NCBI RefSeq assembly: GCF_024808255.1
Contig: NZ_JANTYS010000015.1
Coordinates: 120,056 to 184,055, forward strand
Length of the DNA: 64,000 bases
DNA from: Mucilaginibacter dorajii
GTDB lineage: Bacteria; Bacteroidota; Bacteroidia; Sphingobacteriales; Sphingobacteriaceae
Direction: 5' to 3'
Shown here: in pieces, positions 25,686 through 34,979 of the stretch
Layout: every line of letters starts with the position of its first letter
Position numbering within the stretch: position 1 is the first letter of the stretch
The notes under the pieces: model-generated
What the model was told of the DNA's origin: nothing
Seen by the model: only the letters and a program-made list of their open reading frames with translations
Databases searched by the model: none
Translations under genes and position numbers: made by a program

Positions 25686-28070
25686 TTACTTCATCTTCAT
25701 TTCATTAATAGCAACTTCAGGCGTAAGCACTTTAGTTACTTTTTCAACAGTGATATCTTTAGCCAGTTTGAAAGTAGCCTTTTCCTCAATCTGCCTTGAT
25801 GACGAACCTACTCGTACTTCGTATTTGCCGGCATCAGCTATCCATGCCTGCCTGTTAGTGTAAAAAGAAGCCAGGTCGGCTGATTTAATAGTGAAGCTTA
25901 GGGTTTGCGATTCGCCTGCTGCTAACAACCGGGTTTTAGCAAAGGCCTTTAACTCCTGCTGCGGTTTATCCAGGTCTTTTTTAGGCGCGCTTAAGTATAA
26001 TTGCACCACTTCTTTACCTGCAATATCGCCTGTATTTTTAACTGTTACAGTAGCGGTAATGTTGTGCATAAAGTTAGCTGAGCTCAGCTTTAGATCACTG
26101 AATTTAAATTTGGTATATGATAAACCGTAACCAAACTCATAAGCAGGTTTAACATCGGCAGCGTCATAATAGCGATAACCCACGTAAATACCTTCCTCAT
26201 AAATAACCTGGGTAGGTTTTTCTGCAGGTGTGCCCGGGAAATTATTAGCCGATGGCACATCTTTATAATCCATAGGGAAAGTGGTTGCCAGTTTACCCGA
26301 TGGGTTAACCGCACCACTTAGCACATCGGCAATGGCGTTACCCGCTTCAAGGCCCGGTTGCCACGCTAATAAAATACCATCAACCTCATCGCGCCAGCTG
26401 GCTACTTCAATAACACCGCCTATGTTAAGTACCACAATTACTTTTTTTCCTTTAGCATGGAAAGCCGCAGCTACACCCCGGATCAGACCTTTTTCGGCTT
26501 CGTTAAGGTAATAATCGCCTTCTAATTTCCTGTCGGCACCTTCGCCAGCATTACGACCGATGGTGATCAGGGCTTCATCGGCACCATTGGCTTCGTCGGC
26601 AACAATGCTGTTCACATCCATTTCGGGAATTGGAGCAGGGTGATCAAAAAAGTTTTTAGGTTTTGGCTGCCTGGCTTTCATATCAACCAGGTAAGCGCCA
26701 TAGTTTTTTGATAATGTTTCCTGTACTTTAAAACCGGCATTGCTTAAGCCTTGCATTAATGAAATAGTGTAGGCCTTGTTTACATCACCACTACCTGTAC
26801 CGCCGGCAATGATATCATAAGAGGTATTGCCGAACACAGCGATGCGTTTTGCAGGCGCAAAGGGCAATGCATGATCTTCGTTTTTAAGCAGTATCATACC
26901 CTGGGCAGCAGCCTCGCGCGATACTTTGGCATGTGCGGCCAGGTCAGGCTTATCAGAGTATTTGTATTTGGTAAATGATGGCGATTTGATGATCACATTT
27001 AAAATACGCTCTACGTTTTGGTTCAGTTGGTTGATACTTAATGAGCCGTTTTTTACAGCAGCAACTATGGCTTCTGATTTATCGGGGCTACCCGGCATGA
27101 TCAAATCATTACCAGCCTTCATTTGTGCTACCGCATCTTTACCGCCAAACCAATCGGTCATTACAAAGCCTTTTAATTTCCACTCGTCTTTTAAAACGGT
27201 AGTAAGCAGGTCGCGGCGTTCAGATGTAAAGGTGCCGTTCAGTTTATTGTAGGATGACATTACCGTCCATGGTTGCGATTTTTTAACCGCCAGCTCAAAG
27301 CCTCTTAGATACAGCTCGCGCATAGCACGCTCGCTCACAATGGTATTGATGGAGTTACGGTTAGTTTCCTGGTTATTGGCGGCGTAATGCTTAATAGATG
27401 TGCCTACACCATTTGACTGGATGCCGTTAACGATAGCGGCCGTCATGCTCCCGGCTACCAGGGGATCCTCTGAATAATATTCAAAATTACGACCACCAAG
27501 TGGGTTACGGTGGATGTTCATACCCGGTGCTAATAAAATATCTACACCGTATTCGCGCACCTCGTTACCAAAGGCAACGCCTACTTTATTTAACAGTTGG
27601 ATATCCCAGCTTGATGCCAATAAAGTAGCAACCGGGAAGGCGGTAGCATAATAGCTTACCGATTTATCACCATTACGGAATGGTTCGATACGCAAACCGG
27701 CCGGACCATCAGATACCGTCATAGACGGGATGCCTAAACGCGGAATAGCGTGTGTACGCCCCGCAGCACCCGGAACCTTTTCCGGAATATTATAAGCATC
27801 AGGATCTGATGGAGGCAATTTGAAACCACCGATATCAATGGCCTCAGGCTTTTTACCTTTAACAGGTGGTGGTACGCCGGGCATTTTAAAGCCCATCCCC
27901 ACCACTAATTTTGATTTTTCCTCCAACGTCATGGCAGCTACTATCTGCTTCACATTGTTTGCACGCAATTGCAGCGGCTGTTTTTTTGTTTGGGCTTGTG
28001 CCGATGCGACGAAACTCCCGGCAGTACACATAAATACAATAGCAACACTAAGTTTGTAGCTTATCCTCAT
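25686..28070 (-). CDS. Secreted GH3 beta-glucosidase with C-terminal fibronectin III-like domain
   Basis: A 794-residue family 3 glycosidase with signal peptide ending ASAQAQ. Domains in order: barrel domain with the KHYAANNQETNR substrate motif and nucleophile Asp in GFVMTDWFGG (near residue 305), alpha/beta sandwich with the GEGADRK segment, and a C-terminal fibronectin III-like domain (ATVTVKNTGDIAGKEVVQLY, about residues 670-760). This is the classical bgl layout. The downstream GH3 at 23122 is only distantly related, so the two probably have different specificities. They are separated by 224 bp with an inverted-repeat element and may not share a transcript. Confidence 0.92.
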   Translation of the reverse strand: MRISYKLSVAIVFMCTAGSFVASAQAQTKKQPLQLRANNVKQIVAAMTLEEKSKLVVGMGFKMPGVPPPVKGKKPEAIDIGGFKLPPSDPDAYNIPEKVPGAAGRTHAIPRLGIPSMTVSDGPAGLRIEPFRNGDKSVSYYATAFPVATLLASSWDIQLLNKVGVAFGNEVREYGVDILLAPGMNIHRNPLGGRNFEYYSEDPLVAGSMTAAIVNGIQSNGVGTSIKHYAANNQETNRNSINTIVSERAMRELYLRGFELAVKKSQPWTVMSSYNKLNGTFTSERRDLLTTVLKDEWKLKGFVMTDWFGGKDAVAQMKAGNDLIMPGSPDKSEAIVAAVKNGSLSINQLNQNVERILNVIIKSPSFTKYKYSDKPDLAAHAKVSREAAAQGMILLKNEDHALPFAPAKRIAVFGNTSYDIIAGGTGSGDVNKAYTISLMQGLSNAGFKVQETLSKNYGAYLVDMKARQPKPKNFFDHPAPIPEMDVNSIVADEANGADEALITIGRNAGEGADRKLEGDYYLNEAEKGLIRGVAAAFHAKGKKVIVVLNIGGVIEVASWRDEVDGILLAWQPGLEAGNAIADVLSGAVNPSGKLATTFPMDYKDVPSANNFPGTPAEKPTQVIYEEGIYVGYRYYDAADVKPAYEFGYGLSYTKFKFSDLKLSSANFMHNITATVTVKNTGDIAGKEVVQLYLSAPKKDLDKPQQELKAFAKTRLLAAGESQTLSFTIKSADLASFYTNRQAWIADAGKYEVRVGSSSRQIEEKATFKLAKDITVEKVTKVLTPEVAINEMKMK

Positions 28071-28272
28071 GATTAATAATTAAAAAGAAATGGTGCGTAA
28101 TAATTGGTTATAACTTGTTTATTAACAGCAAATAAAACCATTGCGTCAATATAACACAATAGTATATATTATCTTTTGTAATTGCAAGTTATTATGGATA
28201 AAGAGGTAATAAGAACAGACGGACGACTATTTTAGGCTGATACAAGATTTCGCGCAAGTTTGATTTGCATAC

Positions 28273-28300
28273 GGGAGACGCATGTGATGCGCCTCTACAG
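28273..28300. repeat. Single palindrome of the GAGACGCAT family
   Basis: GGGAGACGCATgtgATGCGCCTC, nearly identical to the right end of the 3945-4032 element. It lies 14 bp from the stop codon of the DUF1295 gene and may serve as its terminator. Confidence 0.6.
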
Positions 28301-28313
28301 AAAAAATTAATAG

Positions 28314-29111
28314 CTAAACTTTCTTCTTAAACCAGGGCACAAATACGCTGGTACTGGCCTGGTACGCCTTGAAAGCTTCTCCTTTGGAGCGCAGGGATTG
28401 TTCTTCAGTAGCAGGAATTCCTGTTACATTTACAAGCAAGTAAAGGATAATAGCCGGACTAATAATAGCTAAATAGCCATAAGGCGAACCTAAAGAAAAA
28501 ACAAAATAGGAAAGCCACATCAGCCATTCAAAAAAGTAGTTGGGGTGGCGCGAATAATACCATAAACCCGTTTGACAGATCTTGCCTTTATTGGCCGGAT
28601 CTTTTTTAAAGAAGGCCAGCTGCCTATCGGCAATGGCTTCGCCGGTCACGCTGATAAACCAAAGGATAAAACCGGCATACTCAAATGATGATAGTACCGG
28701 GTTGGTATTTAAACAAATGATGAAAAACGGGATAGCTAATAATACATTGGAGATGGCCTGGAACTGGAAAAAGAAAAAGAATTTCTTCTCGGCAATGGGG
28801 GCCCATTCTTTGCGTAATTGCTGGTAACGGCCTTCTTCCTCATCTAAATACCTGATGATGCGTGTGGTTAAATGAGTGCCCAATCGCGCGCCTGCAATAA
28901 TAACCATAGCGCAAATGAGCATCTTTCTATCGTGATAACCTGGTGCCAATAAAAAAAGGATAATGGCGATAACGGGGAAGTTGTAACTCCAAAAGATATC
29001 AACCACCCCGGCATTTTTTATTTTATGCGCCCAAAGCCATACCAGCATCATAATGACGCAGCACGCCAACAGGCTATAAATTACCAAACATAAAAGCGAA
29101 CTATTCCCCAT
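28314..29111 (-). CDS. DUF1295 membrane protein (steroid 5-alpha-reductase-like fold)
   Basis: An integral membrane protein of about 265 residues with six to seven hydrophobic segments. The C-terminal GLWYYSRHPNYFFEWLMW motif is the signature of the DUF1295/steroid reductase and isoprenylcysteine methyltransferase-like superfamily, which binds NADPH or SAM. Start ATG 29111 is chosen over an upstream TTG at 29123; either way it overlaps the preceding gene. Probably reduces or modifies a lipid, but the substrate is unknown. It is in an operon with the small membrane protein and perhaps the peroxiredoxin. Confidence 0.85.
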   Translation of the reverse strand: MGNSSLLCLVIYSLLACCVIMMLVWLWAHKIKNAGVVDIFWSYNFPVIAIILFLLAPGYHDRKMLICAMVIIAGARLGTHLTTRIIRYLDEEEGRYQQLRKEWAPIAEKKFFFFFQFQAISNVLLAIPFFIICLNTNPVLSSFEYAGFILWFISVTGEAIADRQLAFFKKDPANKGKICQTGLWYYSRHPNYFFEWLMWLSYFVFSLGSPYGYLAIISPAIILYLLVNVTGIPATEEQSLRSKGEAFKAYQASTSVFVPWFKKKV

Positions 29112-29439
29112 GTTTTTTCCCAAATAACTCTTTTACACCCTCACCGGGTTTTAATCTAAAAAGCTGGATGAGTACAAAGGCACAGCTGGCAATACTACCC
29201 AGCGCGAACAGTAATATCAGCCAGATCACTTTAATGAAGATACTTTTTTCCTTATAGCAAACCCAAACAAATATCACCAGTACATTGGCGTAAAAGTCCC
29301 AAAGGGTAGCCCGCATCCAGGGGATAGCGCCCAGGGAATCCCAATTTGTAAACAGGTTGCTGTTTAAGCTGGTAGTGATTACAACGTAACACATCCACGC
29401 CAAAACAATACTGAAAAGCACTTTTAAGGCATTGATCAT
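29101..29439 (-). CDS. Small membrane protein, probably DUF1475 family
   Basis: A 112-residue protein with three hydrophobic segments (residues about 4-22, 45-62 and 70-92) and a charged C-terminus. The TLWDFYANVLVIFVWVCYKE segment resembles the DUF1475 family as I recall it; function unknown. Its end overlaps the start of the DUF1295 gene by 11 bp, and it lies 12 bp after the peroxiredoxin gene, so three genes form one operon. The tight coupling suggests that it works with the DUF1295 enzyme. Confidence 0.65.
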   Translation of the reverse strand: MINALKVLFSIVLAWMCYVVITTSLNSNLFTNWDSLGAIPWMRATLWDFYANVLVIFVWVCYKEKSIFIKVIWLILLFALGSIASCAFVLIQLFRLKPGEGVKELFGKKHGE

Positions 29440-29451
29440 AATATGCCGTGG

Positions 29452-29982
29452 TTATTTAGCTTTGGCTGCTGTGATAAATTTAAGGGCGTCGTCGGCATGT
29501 TCTTTCCCCTGCATCATGGCTTCGTGGGTATAAACTATTTTACCTTTTAAATCAATCACAAAAGTTTCACGGCCCGTCATGAAAAACTTTTTGTGGATGC
29601 CAAACATATTGTAAACCTTATTATCGGGATCGCTTAATAAAGTGAAGGGAAGTTTATAATGATCGGCAAAGCCTTTGTGGCTGGCAACTGTACCGCCGTT
29701 TATGCCAATAACCATGGCACCCGCTTTGGTAAATTGATCAAAACTATCCCTAAAAGCGCAGGCTTCTTTGGTACATACCATGCTTTCATCCTTGGGGTAA
29801 AAGTAAATTACTAATACTTTTTTGCCCACATAGTCGGTAGTTTTAAATGCCTTGCCGTTTTGATCAAGCAACGAGAACGACGGCGCGTTATCTCCGGTTA
29901 ATAATTCTTTACCGGTTTGGGCTTGTGCCGCGCACGAAAACAGGAACGATGCCCCTAACAGGATGATGAGATATTTTATCAT
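29452..29982 (-). CDS. Exported BCP-type peroxiredoxin (putative lipoprotein)
   Basis: A thiol peroxidase of about 176 residues. ATG at 29982 begins a signal peptide, MIKYLIILLGASFLFSCAAQA, whose LFSC looks like a lipobox, so the mature protein may be lipid-anchored in the periplasm. The catalytic segment FYPKDESMVCTKEACAFRD has the peroxidatic Cys and a second Cys five residues later, the atypical two-Cys pattern of BCP/PrxQ. Thr and Arg partners are present. The frame is open upstream to 30060, but those codons are unlikely to be used. It is first in an operon with two membrane proteins. Confidence 0.87.
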   Translation of the reverse strand: MIKYLIILLGASFLFSCAAQAQTGKELLTGDNAPSFSLLDQNGKAFKTTDYVGKKVLVIYFYPKDESMVCTKEACAFRDSFDQFTKAGAMVIGINGGTVASHKGFADHYKLPFTLLSDPDNKVYNMFGIHKKFFMTGRETFVIDLKGKIVYTHEAMMQGKEHADDALKFITAAKAK

Positions 29983-30209
29983 AGTGGTGTCCATTTCCAT
30001 AATGTACGAGATTTTTGACAACAAGCGATTTAATTGCTGATAAAATAAAAAAGCCACCACTTTGTTTGAAAGTGTTGGCTGTATATTACGCTTGTAACAA
30101 AGATTTTATGGTGCTTTGTTTTGATATCATTAGACAACACGGCAATGGCGAAGTTTTTGATGTAGATGCGGTAATTTTATGATGCGGTATTAAGTTATTA
30201 GACGCTTTG

Positions 30210-30241
30210 TTGGCAGGAAACGATTTCATTTTTTATATTTG
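30210..30241 (+). promoter_or_regulatory. Bacteroidota-type promoter for the small gene / P-loop pair
   Basis: TTG at 30210-30212 (part of TTTGTTGG), a 21-bp spacer and TATATTTG at 30234-30241 fit the TTG-N17-23-TAnnTTTG pattern. It lies 28 bp before the ATG of the 81-residue gene, so the pair has its own promoter. Confidence 0.6.
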
Positions 30242-30268
30242 AGTAGGAACAGAAATTTAGCTAAAACA

Positions 30269-30514
30269 ATGAGTAAAGTTCACGTAGTAGATCGCCTTTT
30301 AGAAAACATGGATAATATGCATGAGCTCGGCCGTCAGCGGGCCTTTGAATTGGGCAACCCATTTTATGCGCAATTTGAAGAGGATGGTGATTATTGGCGA
30401 AAAGAGTTACCTAACGGCGAAAAATTCTTGGTAACCATTGAAGTTATAACAGATGAAAACGATATGCCAATACACATCAACGATCACATTGTGAAATCAT
30501 TGAATGACCGATAA
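30269..30514 (+). CDS. Small acidic protein, candidate antitoxin of a broken P-loop toxin
   Basis: An 81-residue protein with no recognised family. It has a helical N-terminal half (RLLENMDNMHELGRQRAFELG) and a beta-rich C-terminal half (LPNGEKFLVTIEVITDENDMPIHINDH). ATG at 30269 is preferred to upstream alternative starts because of the promoter at 30210-30241. Its end overlaps by 11 bp the start of a P-loop gene that resembles zeta toxins, and this order and overlap is why it is proposed as an antitoxin. The reading frame is intact, although its partner is not. Confidence 0.6.
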   Translation: MSKVHVVDRLLENMDNMHELGRQRAFELGNPFYAQFEEDGDYWRKELPNGEKFLVTIEVITDENDMPIHINDHIVKSLNDR

Positions 30515-31138
30515 AGTACCCGAACTAATCTTCGTATGCGGTTGTAATGCGGCTGGCAAATCAACTTTTATCAGAACAAGGCTTAACGAACTCTCCGGCT
30601 TTGAAATCATCATGACCGATGTTTACCGGGGCCGCACAAAAGATATTTTTCGTGATGCTATTAAAGAAAGAATATCATATTAGAAACGGTATTTAACGAT
30701 GAGTCATTTAAAGACCTGGTAGATGAGGCTCGAAATGCAGGCTATTACTCTTCATTAATTTCTTTATTTTTAGATAATCCACAACAATCAAAAGACAGAG
30801 TTGCTGTTAGGGGCATGCAGCAAAGCGGTATAACCATTTCTGGAAGTAATGTAAGCCTCAATTTTAATGAGAGCTTTAAAAACCTGGCCACCTATTTCTT
30901 TTATTTCGATAATAGCTATTTTATATTCACCGGAAAGGGTGGAAAAAATCAGAACATCATGAGCTTTCAAAAAAGCATATTGATTTCTTACCAATCCAAT
31001 GATTTGAAATATCCGCAGCTATTTGCCCAGTATAGCTTTAGTAAACAAAGGCTAAGTGATGAGGCTTATGCAATAATAAAAACGAATGAGAACTATACGA
31101 ATCAGGAATTAGGCCCTTCTCCAAATTTTAAATTATAG
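30504..31138 (+). pseudogene. Frameshifted P-loop kinase-like gene (zeta-toxin-like)
   Basis: The ATG at 30504 opens 59 codons with a Walker A motif VCGCNAAGKSTF and end at TAG 30681. Immediately after, another frame continues without a start codon (ETVFNDESFKDLVDEARNAG ... SFSKQRLSDEAYAIIK) to 31138. The two parts join into one protein of about 210 residues if a single base is restored at about 30674-30681. Zeta-type toxins phosphorylate UDP-N-acetylglucosamine or other nucleotides. A real lesion or a single-base sequencing error are both possible. A strong terminator follows at 31151. Confidence 0.7.
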
Positions 31139-31150
31139 CAAATTATGCAC

Positions 31151-31187
31151 ACAAAAAAGCCGGACTTTTAAGGTCCGGCTTTTTTGT
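31151..31187. terminator. Bidirectional terminator
   Basis: Stem AAAAAAGCCGGAC / GTCCGGCTTTTTT with a small loop lies between the convergent P-loop pseudogene and the sugar isomerase-like gene. A- and T-runs on both sides let it act for both. Confidence 0.85.
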
Positions 31188-31203
31188 GAAATTATGCAGT
31201 CTT

Positions 31204-32088
31204 TTATACCAAATTCTTTTTGATATAACCAATGCTTTTGGCAATGCTGTCAAACGGATCGCCGGGGCAAATATCCTGTTCAACAAAAAAGTATTTCATG
31301 CCTGCTTTTTTTGATTGGGCAAGGATCTTTTTAAAGTCGATAACGCCGTTGCCTACTTCGGTAAATTTCTTTTCGGGCGTGCTATCCATATCTTTCATGT
31401 GGAACAGTGGGAAACGGCCCGGGTATTTATCAAAGAAAGCGATAGGGTCCTGACCTGCTTTGTTCATCCAGTAAAGGTCCATCTCCATTTTCACCAGGTC
31501 GGCATCGGTATCGTTTAGTAAAATCTCGTACGGATATTGGCCGTTATCCTGTATAAATTCAAAATCGTGGTTGTGGTAACAAAGCTGGATGCCTGCTTGT
31601 TTACAGGTTTGCCCTGCTACGGTAAGCATATCGGCCACTTTTTTATAGTGGTCAAGGTCGCCACGCTCGGCTTGTGATAAGTAAGCGCAAACCATATATT
31701 TTAAACCAACTGCAGCAGCATCATCAACGGCTTTTTTCCAGTCGTTAAGAATGGTACCCATTTGCGATGCCCCGTTAACCTGTTCCTGGCCTAGGCGGTA
31801 GTGCGCGCTTGGCATAACCAAACCAGACTGGTTTAAGGCACTGGCAAAACCTTTGGCATTCATGCCGTAAAACAACTCAGAGCCGGTATAGGTAGCACCT
31901 TCTACAGAGTTATAGCCTATTTTGGCCACTTTAGCCAAAGCTGCCACCGGGTCTTTTGCCATGGCATCACGTACGGTATATAGTTGCAGGCCTATCAACT
32001 TTTTGTCGTATGCAAATAAGTTAGGTGCTGCTAATAGTCCGGCAGATAAAACGGCCGAAGTTTTTATAAAGGAACGTCTGGTAATCAT
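31204..32088 (-). CDS. Tat-exported sugar phosphate isomerase/epimerase-like protein
   Basis: A 294-residue xylose isomerase-like TIM barrel. The N-terminus MITRRSFIKTSAVLSAGLLA is a twin-arginine signal. Metal-binding motifs visible are YHNHDFEF (residues about 175-182), MEMDLYWM, HMKDMD and VEQD near the C-terminus, which give the Glu/His/Asp set of this family. Such secreted isomerase/epimerase-like proteins are common beside sugar-degradation genes in Bacteroidota, and their substrates are mostly unknown. It is a single gene with its own terminator. Confidence 0.88.
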   Translation of the reverse strand: MITRRSFIKTSAVLSAGLLAAPNLFAYDKKLIGLQLYTVRDAMAKDPVAALAKVAKIGYNSVEGATYTGSELFYGMNAKGFASALNQSGLVMPSAHYRLGQEQVNGASQMGTILNDWKKAVDDAAAVGLKYMVCAYLSQAERGDLDHYKKVADMLTVAGQTCKQAGIQLCYHNHDFEFIQDNGQYPYEILLNDTDADLVKMEMDLYWMNKAGQDPIAFFDKYPGRFPLFHMKDMDSTPEKKFTEVGNGVIDFKKILAQSKKAGMKYFFVEQDICPGDPFDSIAKSIGYIKKNLV

Positions 32089-32292
32089 AGTTCTGAGAAT
32101 TAATAATTGATTATGATTGGTGTTTTATGATTGGTTAGCGTAAAGATAGCGTATTAACTACACCAAAAGCAAAGACAAAATTTAAATACAATGGTTTAAT
32201 TAAACCCTCCGGAGAAAATGCAGTCACATTGTTACGAAGCTGATATCAGCCTAATTTGATACGCCTTCTTTTACGCCTTACACAATTACCCT

Positions 32293-32937
32293 ATGAAACT
32301 GCCTGCAAGTTTAGCTTTCATTATTTTGCTATGTTGCGCTTTGCGTAGCTATGGTCAATCAAACAGTTTTCTGATTCGCCTGCGAAGTATGCAGACAACA
32401 TCCAACTTGTCTGATGATGACCGCAATAAAGATTCCTTTGGGTTAAATATTGGCTACGGCAAAATGATCCCCGGTAATCACTTTGGGTATGACATTACCG
32501 GTTTTGCCGACTTTATGAACTACAATTATTATTTTGATGACAATAAGCGTTTTGAGGGCACAACCTTGTACACCGGCCTTGCGGTAAGTCCTCATTATAC
32601 TTTTAATCCGCAAAACGAGGTTCGGTTTTCTGCCGGTTTTTCGCTGAAGGTGGGTTATAACTGGGGCTATGGTAGTGTAAAAGAGTATAGCTCTCAAAAA
32701 GATGATTATCGTTACCAGCTGGAGAGGAAAGTTGCAAATGGTGGCTATTCGGTAGCTTTCGCGCCAATGGTCAGCGTGAGCACCCCTTTCGATATCGGCA
32801 CGGTTGGACTCGAATTAGGATACGATAGTTCAAATTTTGGGCAGGGTATCAATAAACTGCGTTCAACCTATTATCCGCCTTTAAATTATCGTTCAGGATA
32901 CCTTTTTTTAGGTGTTTTTATCCGCCTGCATCATTAA
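32293..32937 (+). CDS. Outer-membrane beta-barrel protein, unknown function
   Basis: A 214-residue protein with a signal peptide ending SYGQ and alternating hydrophobic/aromatic strands throughout (for example FGLNIGYGKMI, FRFSAGFSLKVGYNWGYG-like and YLFLGVFIRLHH). The aromatic C-terminal strand is typical of outer-membrane barrels of about eight strands. No named family was recognised. It is a single gene upstream of cysE, 132 bp away. Confidence 0.7.
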   Translation: MKLPASLAFIILLCCALRSYGQSNSFLIRLRSMQTTSNLSDDDRNKDSFGLNIGYGKMIPGNHFGYDITGFADFMNYNYYFDDNKRFEGTTLYTGLAVSPHYTFNPQNEVRFSAGFSLKVGYNWGYGSVKEYSSQKDDYRYQLERKVANGGYSVAFAPMVSVSTPFDIGTVGLELGYDSSNFGQGINKLRSTYYPPLNYRSGYLFLGVFIRLHH

Positions 32938-33069
32938 TAACTATGGCCCAATGTTGTTCTTTATCAGCATATCTATCAATTAAGTAGTTGTTTTTACATG
33001 CTAACAACATTCTTTTCCCTAAACTTGCAATATATACCGTTGTTTATCCTAAACAACCCTTTATAAAAC

Positions 33070-33900
33070 ATGAGTCAGGATTTTTACGAGCAGATATTTA
33101 GCAAGCAGCAAAATTTGGAATACGTACCTTCTAATAAGGAGATTACCAAATGGGCGCTGCGGGTTATTCATTTATTATATCCCGAACAAACAGCCAAAAT
33201 GTTTGCCACTGTTGAGGAACTGAAGGCCGAGTTTGTTTTGCTGGAAGCCGAGCTTTACAACATTATGGAGGCTACCAAAGCTTGTGCCGATTGCGATAAT
33301 AAAAAGCGCGCGGCCAACTTTTTTGAAAACCTGCCCCAGCTTTACCAGGTCCTTAATACCGATATCCAGGCTATTTTTAATGGTGACCCCGCGGCACGCA
33401 GCGAGTTTGAGGTGATCCGTACCTATCCCGGTTTTTTTGCCATATCACTTTACCGGCTTGCACATCATTTATATATAAGCGATGTGCCATTGATTCCCCG
33501 GATCCTTACCGAATACGCGCACTCCAAAACGGGTATCGATATTCACCCGGCCGCCGCTATAGGCGAATATTTTTATATAGATCATGGCACCGGTATTGTT
33601 ATTGGCGAAAGCTGCAATATCGGTTCGCATGTTAAGTTATACCAGGGGGTAACTTTGGGGGCCTTAAGTGTGGATAAAAGCATGGCCTTTACCAAACGCC
33701 ACCCCACGGTTGAAGATAACGTGGTGATCTATTCGGGTGCTACGATCCTTGGCGGCGAAACTATTATAGGCCACAACAGTGTTATTGGCGGTAACGTTTG
33801 GCTAACCAAAAGCCTGCCGCCAAATTCAAGGGTTTACCATACACCCAGCATTCGTATCTTAAAAAAATTATCGAGAAGGATTTTTGGCGAGAAGAAATAG
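33070..33900 (+). CDS. cysE: Serine O-acetyltransferase
   Basis: Makes O-acetylserine from serine and acetyl-CoA for cysteine synthesis. 276 residues: an N-terminal helical domain followed by the left-handed beta-helix with DIHPAAAIGEYFYIDHGTGIVIGE, which contains the catalytic Asp/His, and then YQGVTLGALS and repeated hexapeptides ending GGNVWLTKSLPPNSRV. The long helical N-terminus and lack of a C-terminal inhibition tail resemble the EpsC/SAT branch. It is a single gene, convergent with the resorcinol cluster. Confidence 0.93.
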   Translation: MSQDFYEQIFSKQQNLEYVPSNKEITKWALRVIHLLYPEQTAKMFATVEELKAEFVLLEAELYNIMEATKACADCDNKKRAANFFENLPQLYQVLNTDIQAIFNGDPAARSEFEVIRTYPGFFAISLYRLAHHLYISDVPLIPRILTEYAHSKTGIDIHPAAAIGEYFYIDHGTGIVIGESCNIGSHVKLYQGVTLGALSVDKSMAFTKRHPTVEDNVVIYSGATILGGETIIGHNSVIGGNVWLTKSLPPNSRVYHTPSIRILKKLSRRIFGEKK

Positions 33901-33929
33901 GTAGCATTTTGCCTATCGCTTAAAAGCCA

Positions 33930-34979
33930 TCAAGCGACGTTCACCAGCATGCACCCGTGCTGGCCAACTTTATGGGTATTGTAAACGAGAATATTTTTCA
34001 AAGATTTAAGATCTCCGTGCCTTTTGATCATATGCCTCGGAATATTTAATATTCCTCCCACAAAGTTACAGGCCAGCCACAGCGCAAAAGACGATGCTGT
34101 AGGGTATTCGCCGCTCATATGCTTAAAGCGGGCAATCGCTGTTTGATCATCCAGAATTTCTTCGCAAGCCTGGTAAAAAGGGAAGACGCGTGCATCTCCG
34201 TTTTCACCGGTTAACAGCAGGTCTATTTTTTTGCCATCTGGCAGCTCTTTCGAGATGAAATTTTTGATGCGCTCCTTTACAACTGCTACATCACTGCTGT
34301 GAATGGTGGTTATGGCGCTGAGTTTTGCAATTGCGCCTGCCTGGTTGCCGCTTACCGTAAACATGGTAGCGCCCTCGCCGGATAAACTACCTGCAGTCGT
34401 GGAGTTATAAAGCCCATCACTTGGGCAGGGCTCCTTCTTAAACCAGCCGCCAAGGGTATCAAGCGTATAATTATTTGCCGAGATCTCATCAACGCCACCT
34501 AAAAGATAGGTATGGGCAGGATTTTCGTTAACCAGCATGGCTGCGTCAAGAGCCGCGTTTTCAAACGCCAGGCCCCGGTGTACGTGTGTAAGGTTATAAT
34601 TTTTATTATTGTTAATAAGCGCTATTTGCGATGATATGGTATTAGGCGTGCCCTGCACAAAGCTGCCGGGGGTAAGCATATCTTCGTTATACTCAATGAT
34701 CTGGTTGAGGAATTTACCGTTCTCTTCCATGCCGCTTACCTGGGTGCCAATGATAATACCGTTGGGTTTATCATTATCGGCCAGTAATGGTAATGCCGCG
34801 CCTGCTCCCATCCGGGTACTCTTACTCATGCGCCTTAAAGCGTTGCCATTAAAATGTGGATATTTTGGTTCAATGGCGTAAAGCTTGTTATCAACAGCAA
34901 CATGCAGCTGCTCAATATCAATATCGCCAAAGGTTTGCTGGGGCGAAATACAGGCGGCTTTATGGATATAGAACATCAT
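33930..34979 (-). CDS. Ketosynthase-like chain length factor
   Basis: A 349-residue thiolase-fold protein related to beta-ketoacyl synthases but without the active-site Cys: the nucleophile elbow reads THVHRGLAFENAAL, and the His motifs of the ketosynthase are also missing. It therefore looks like a chain-length-factor-type partner for the ketosynthase encoded immediately upstream. ATG 34979 gives a 4-bp ATGA overlap with that gene; the frame extends to 35006 without support. Last gene of the ten-gene minus-strand operon. Such KS/CLF pairs occur in aryl polyene and flexirubin loci. Confidence 0.82.
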   Translation of the reverse strand: MMFYIHKAACISPQQTFGDIDIEQLHVAVDNKLYAIEPKYPHFNGNALRRMSKSTRMGAGAALPLLADNDKPNGIIIGTQVSGMEENGKFLNQIIEYNEDMLTPGSFVQGTPNTISSQIALINNNKNYNLTHVHRGLAFENAALDAAMLVNENPAHTYLLGGVDEISANNYTLDTLGGWFKKEPCPSDGLYNSTTAGSLSGEGATMFTVSGNQAGAIAKLSAITTIHSSDVAVVKERIKNFISKELPDGKKIDLLLTGENGDARVFPFYQACEEILDDQTAIARFKHMSGEYPTASSFALWLACNFVGGILNIPRHMIKRHGDLKSLKNILVYNTHKVGQHGCMLVNVA

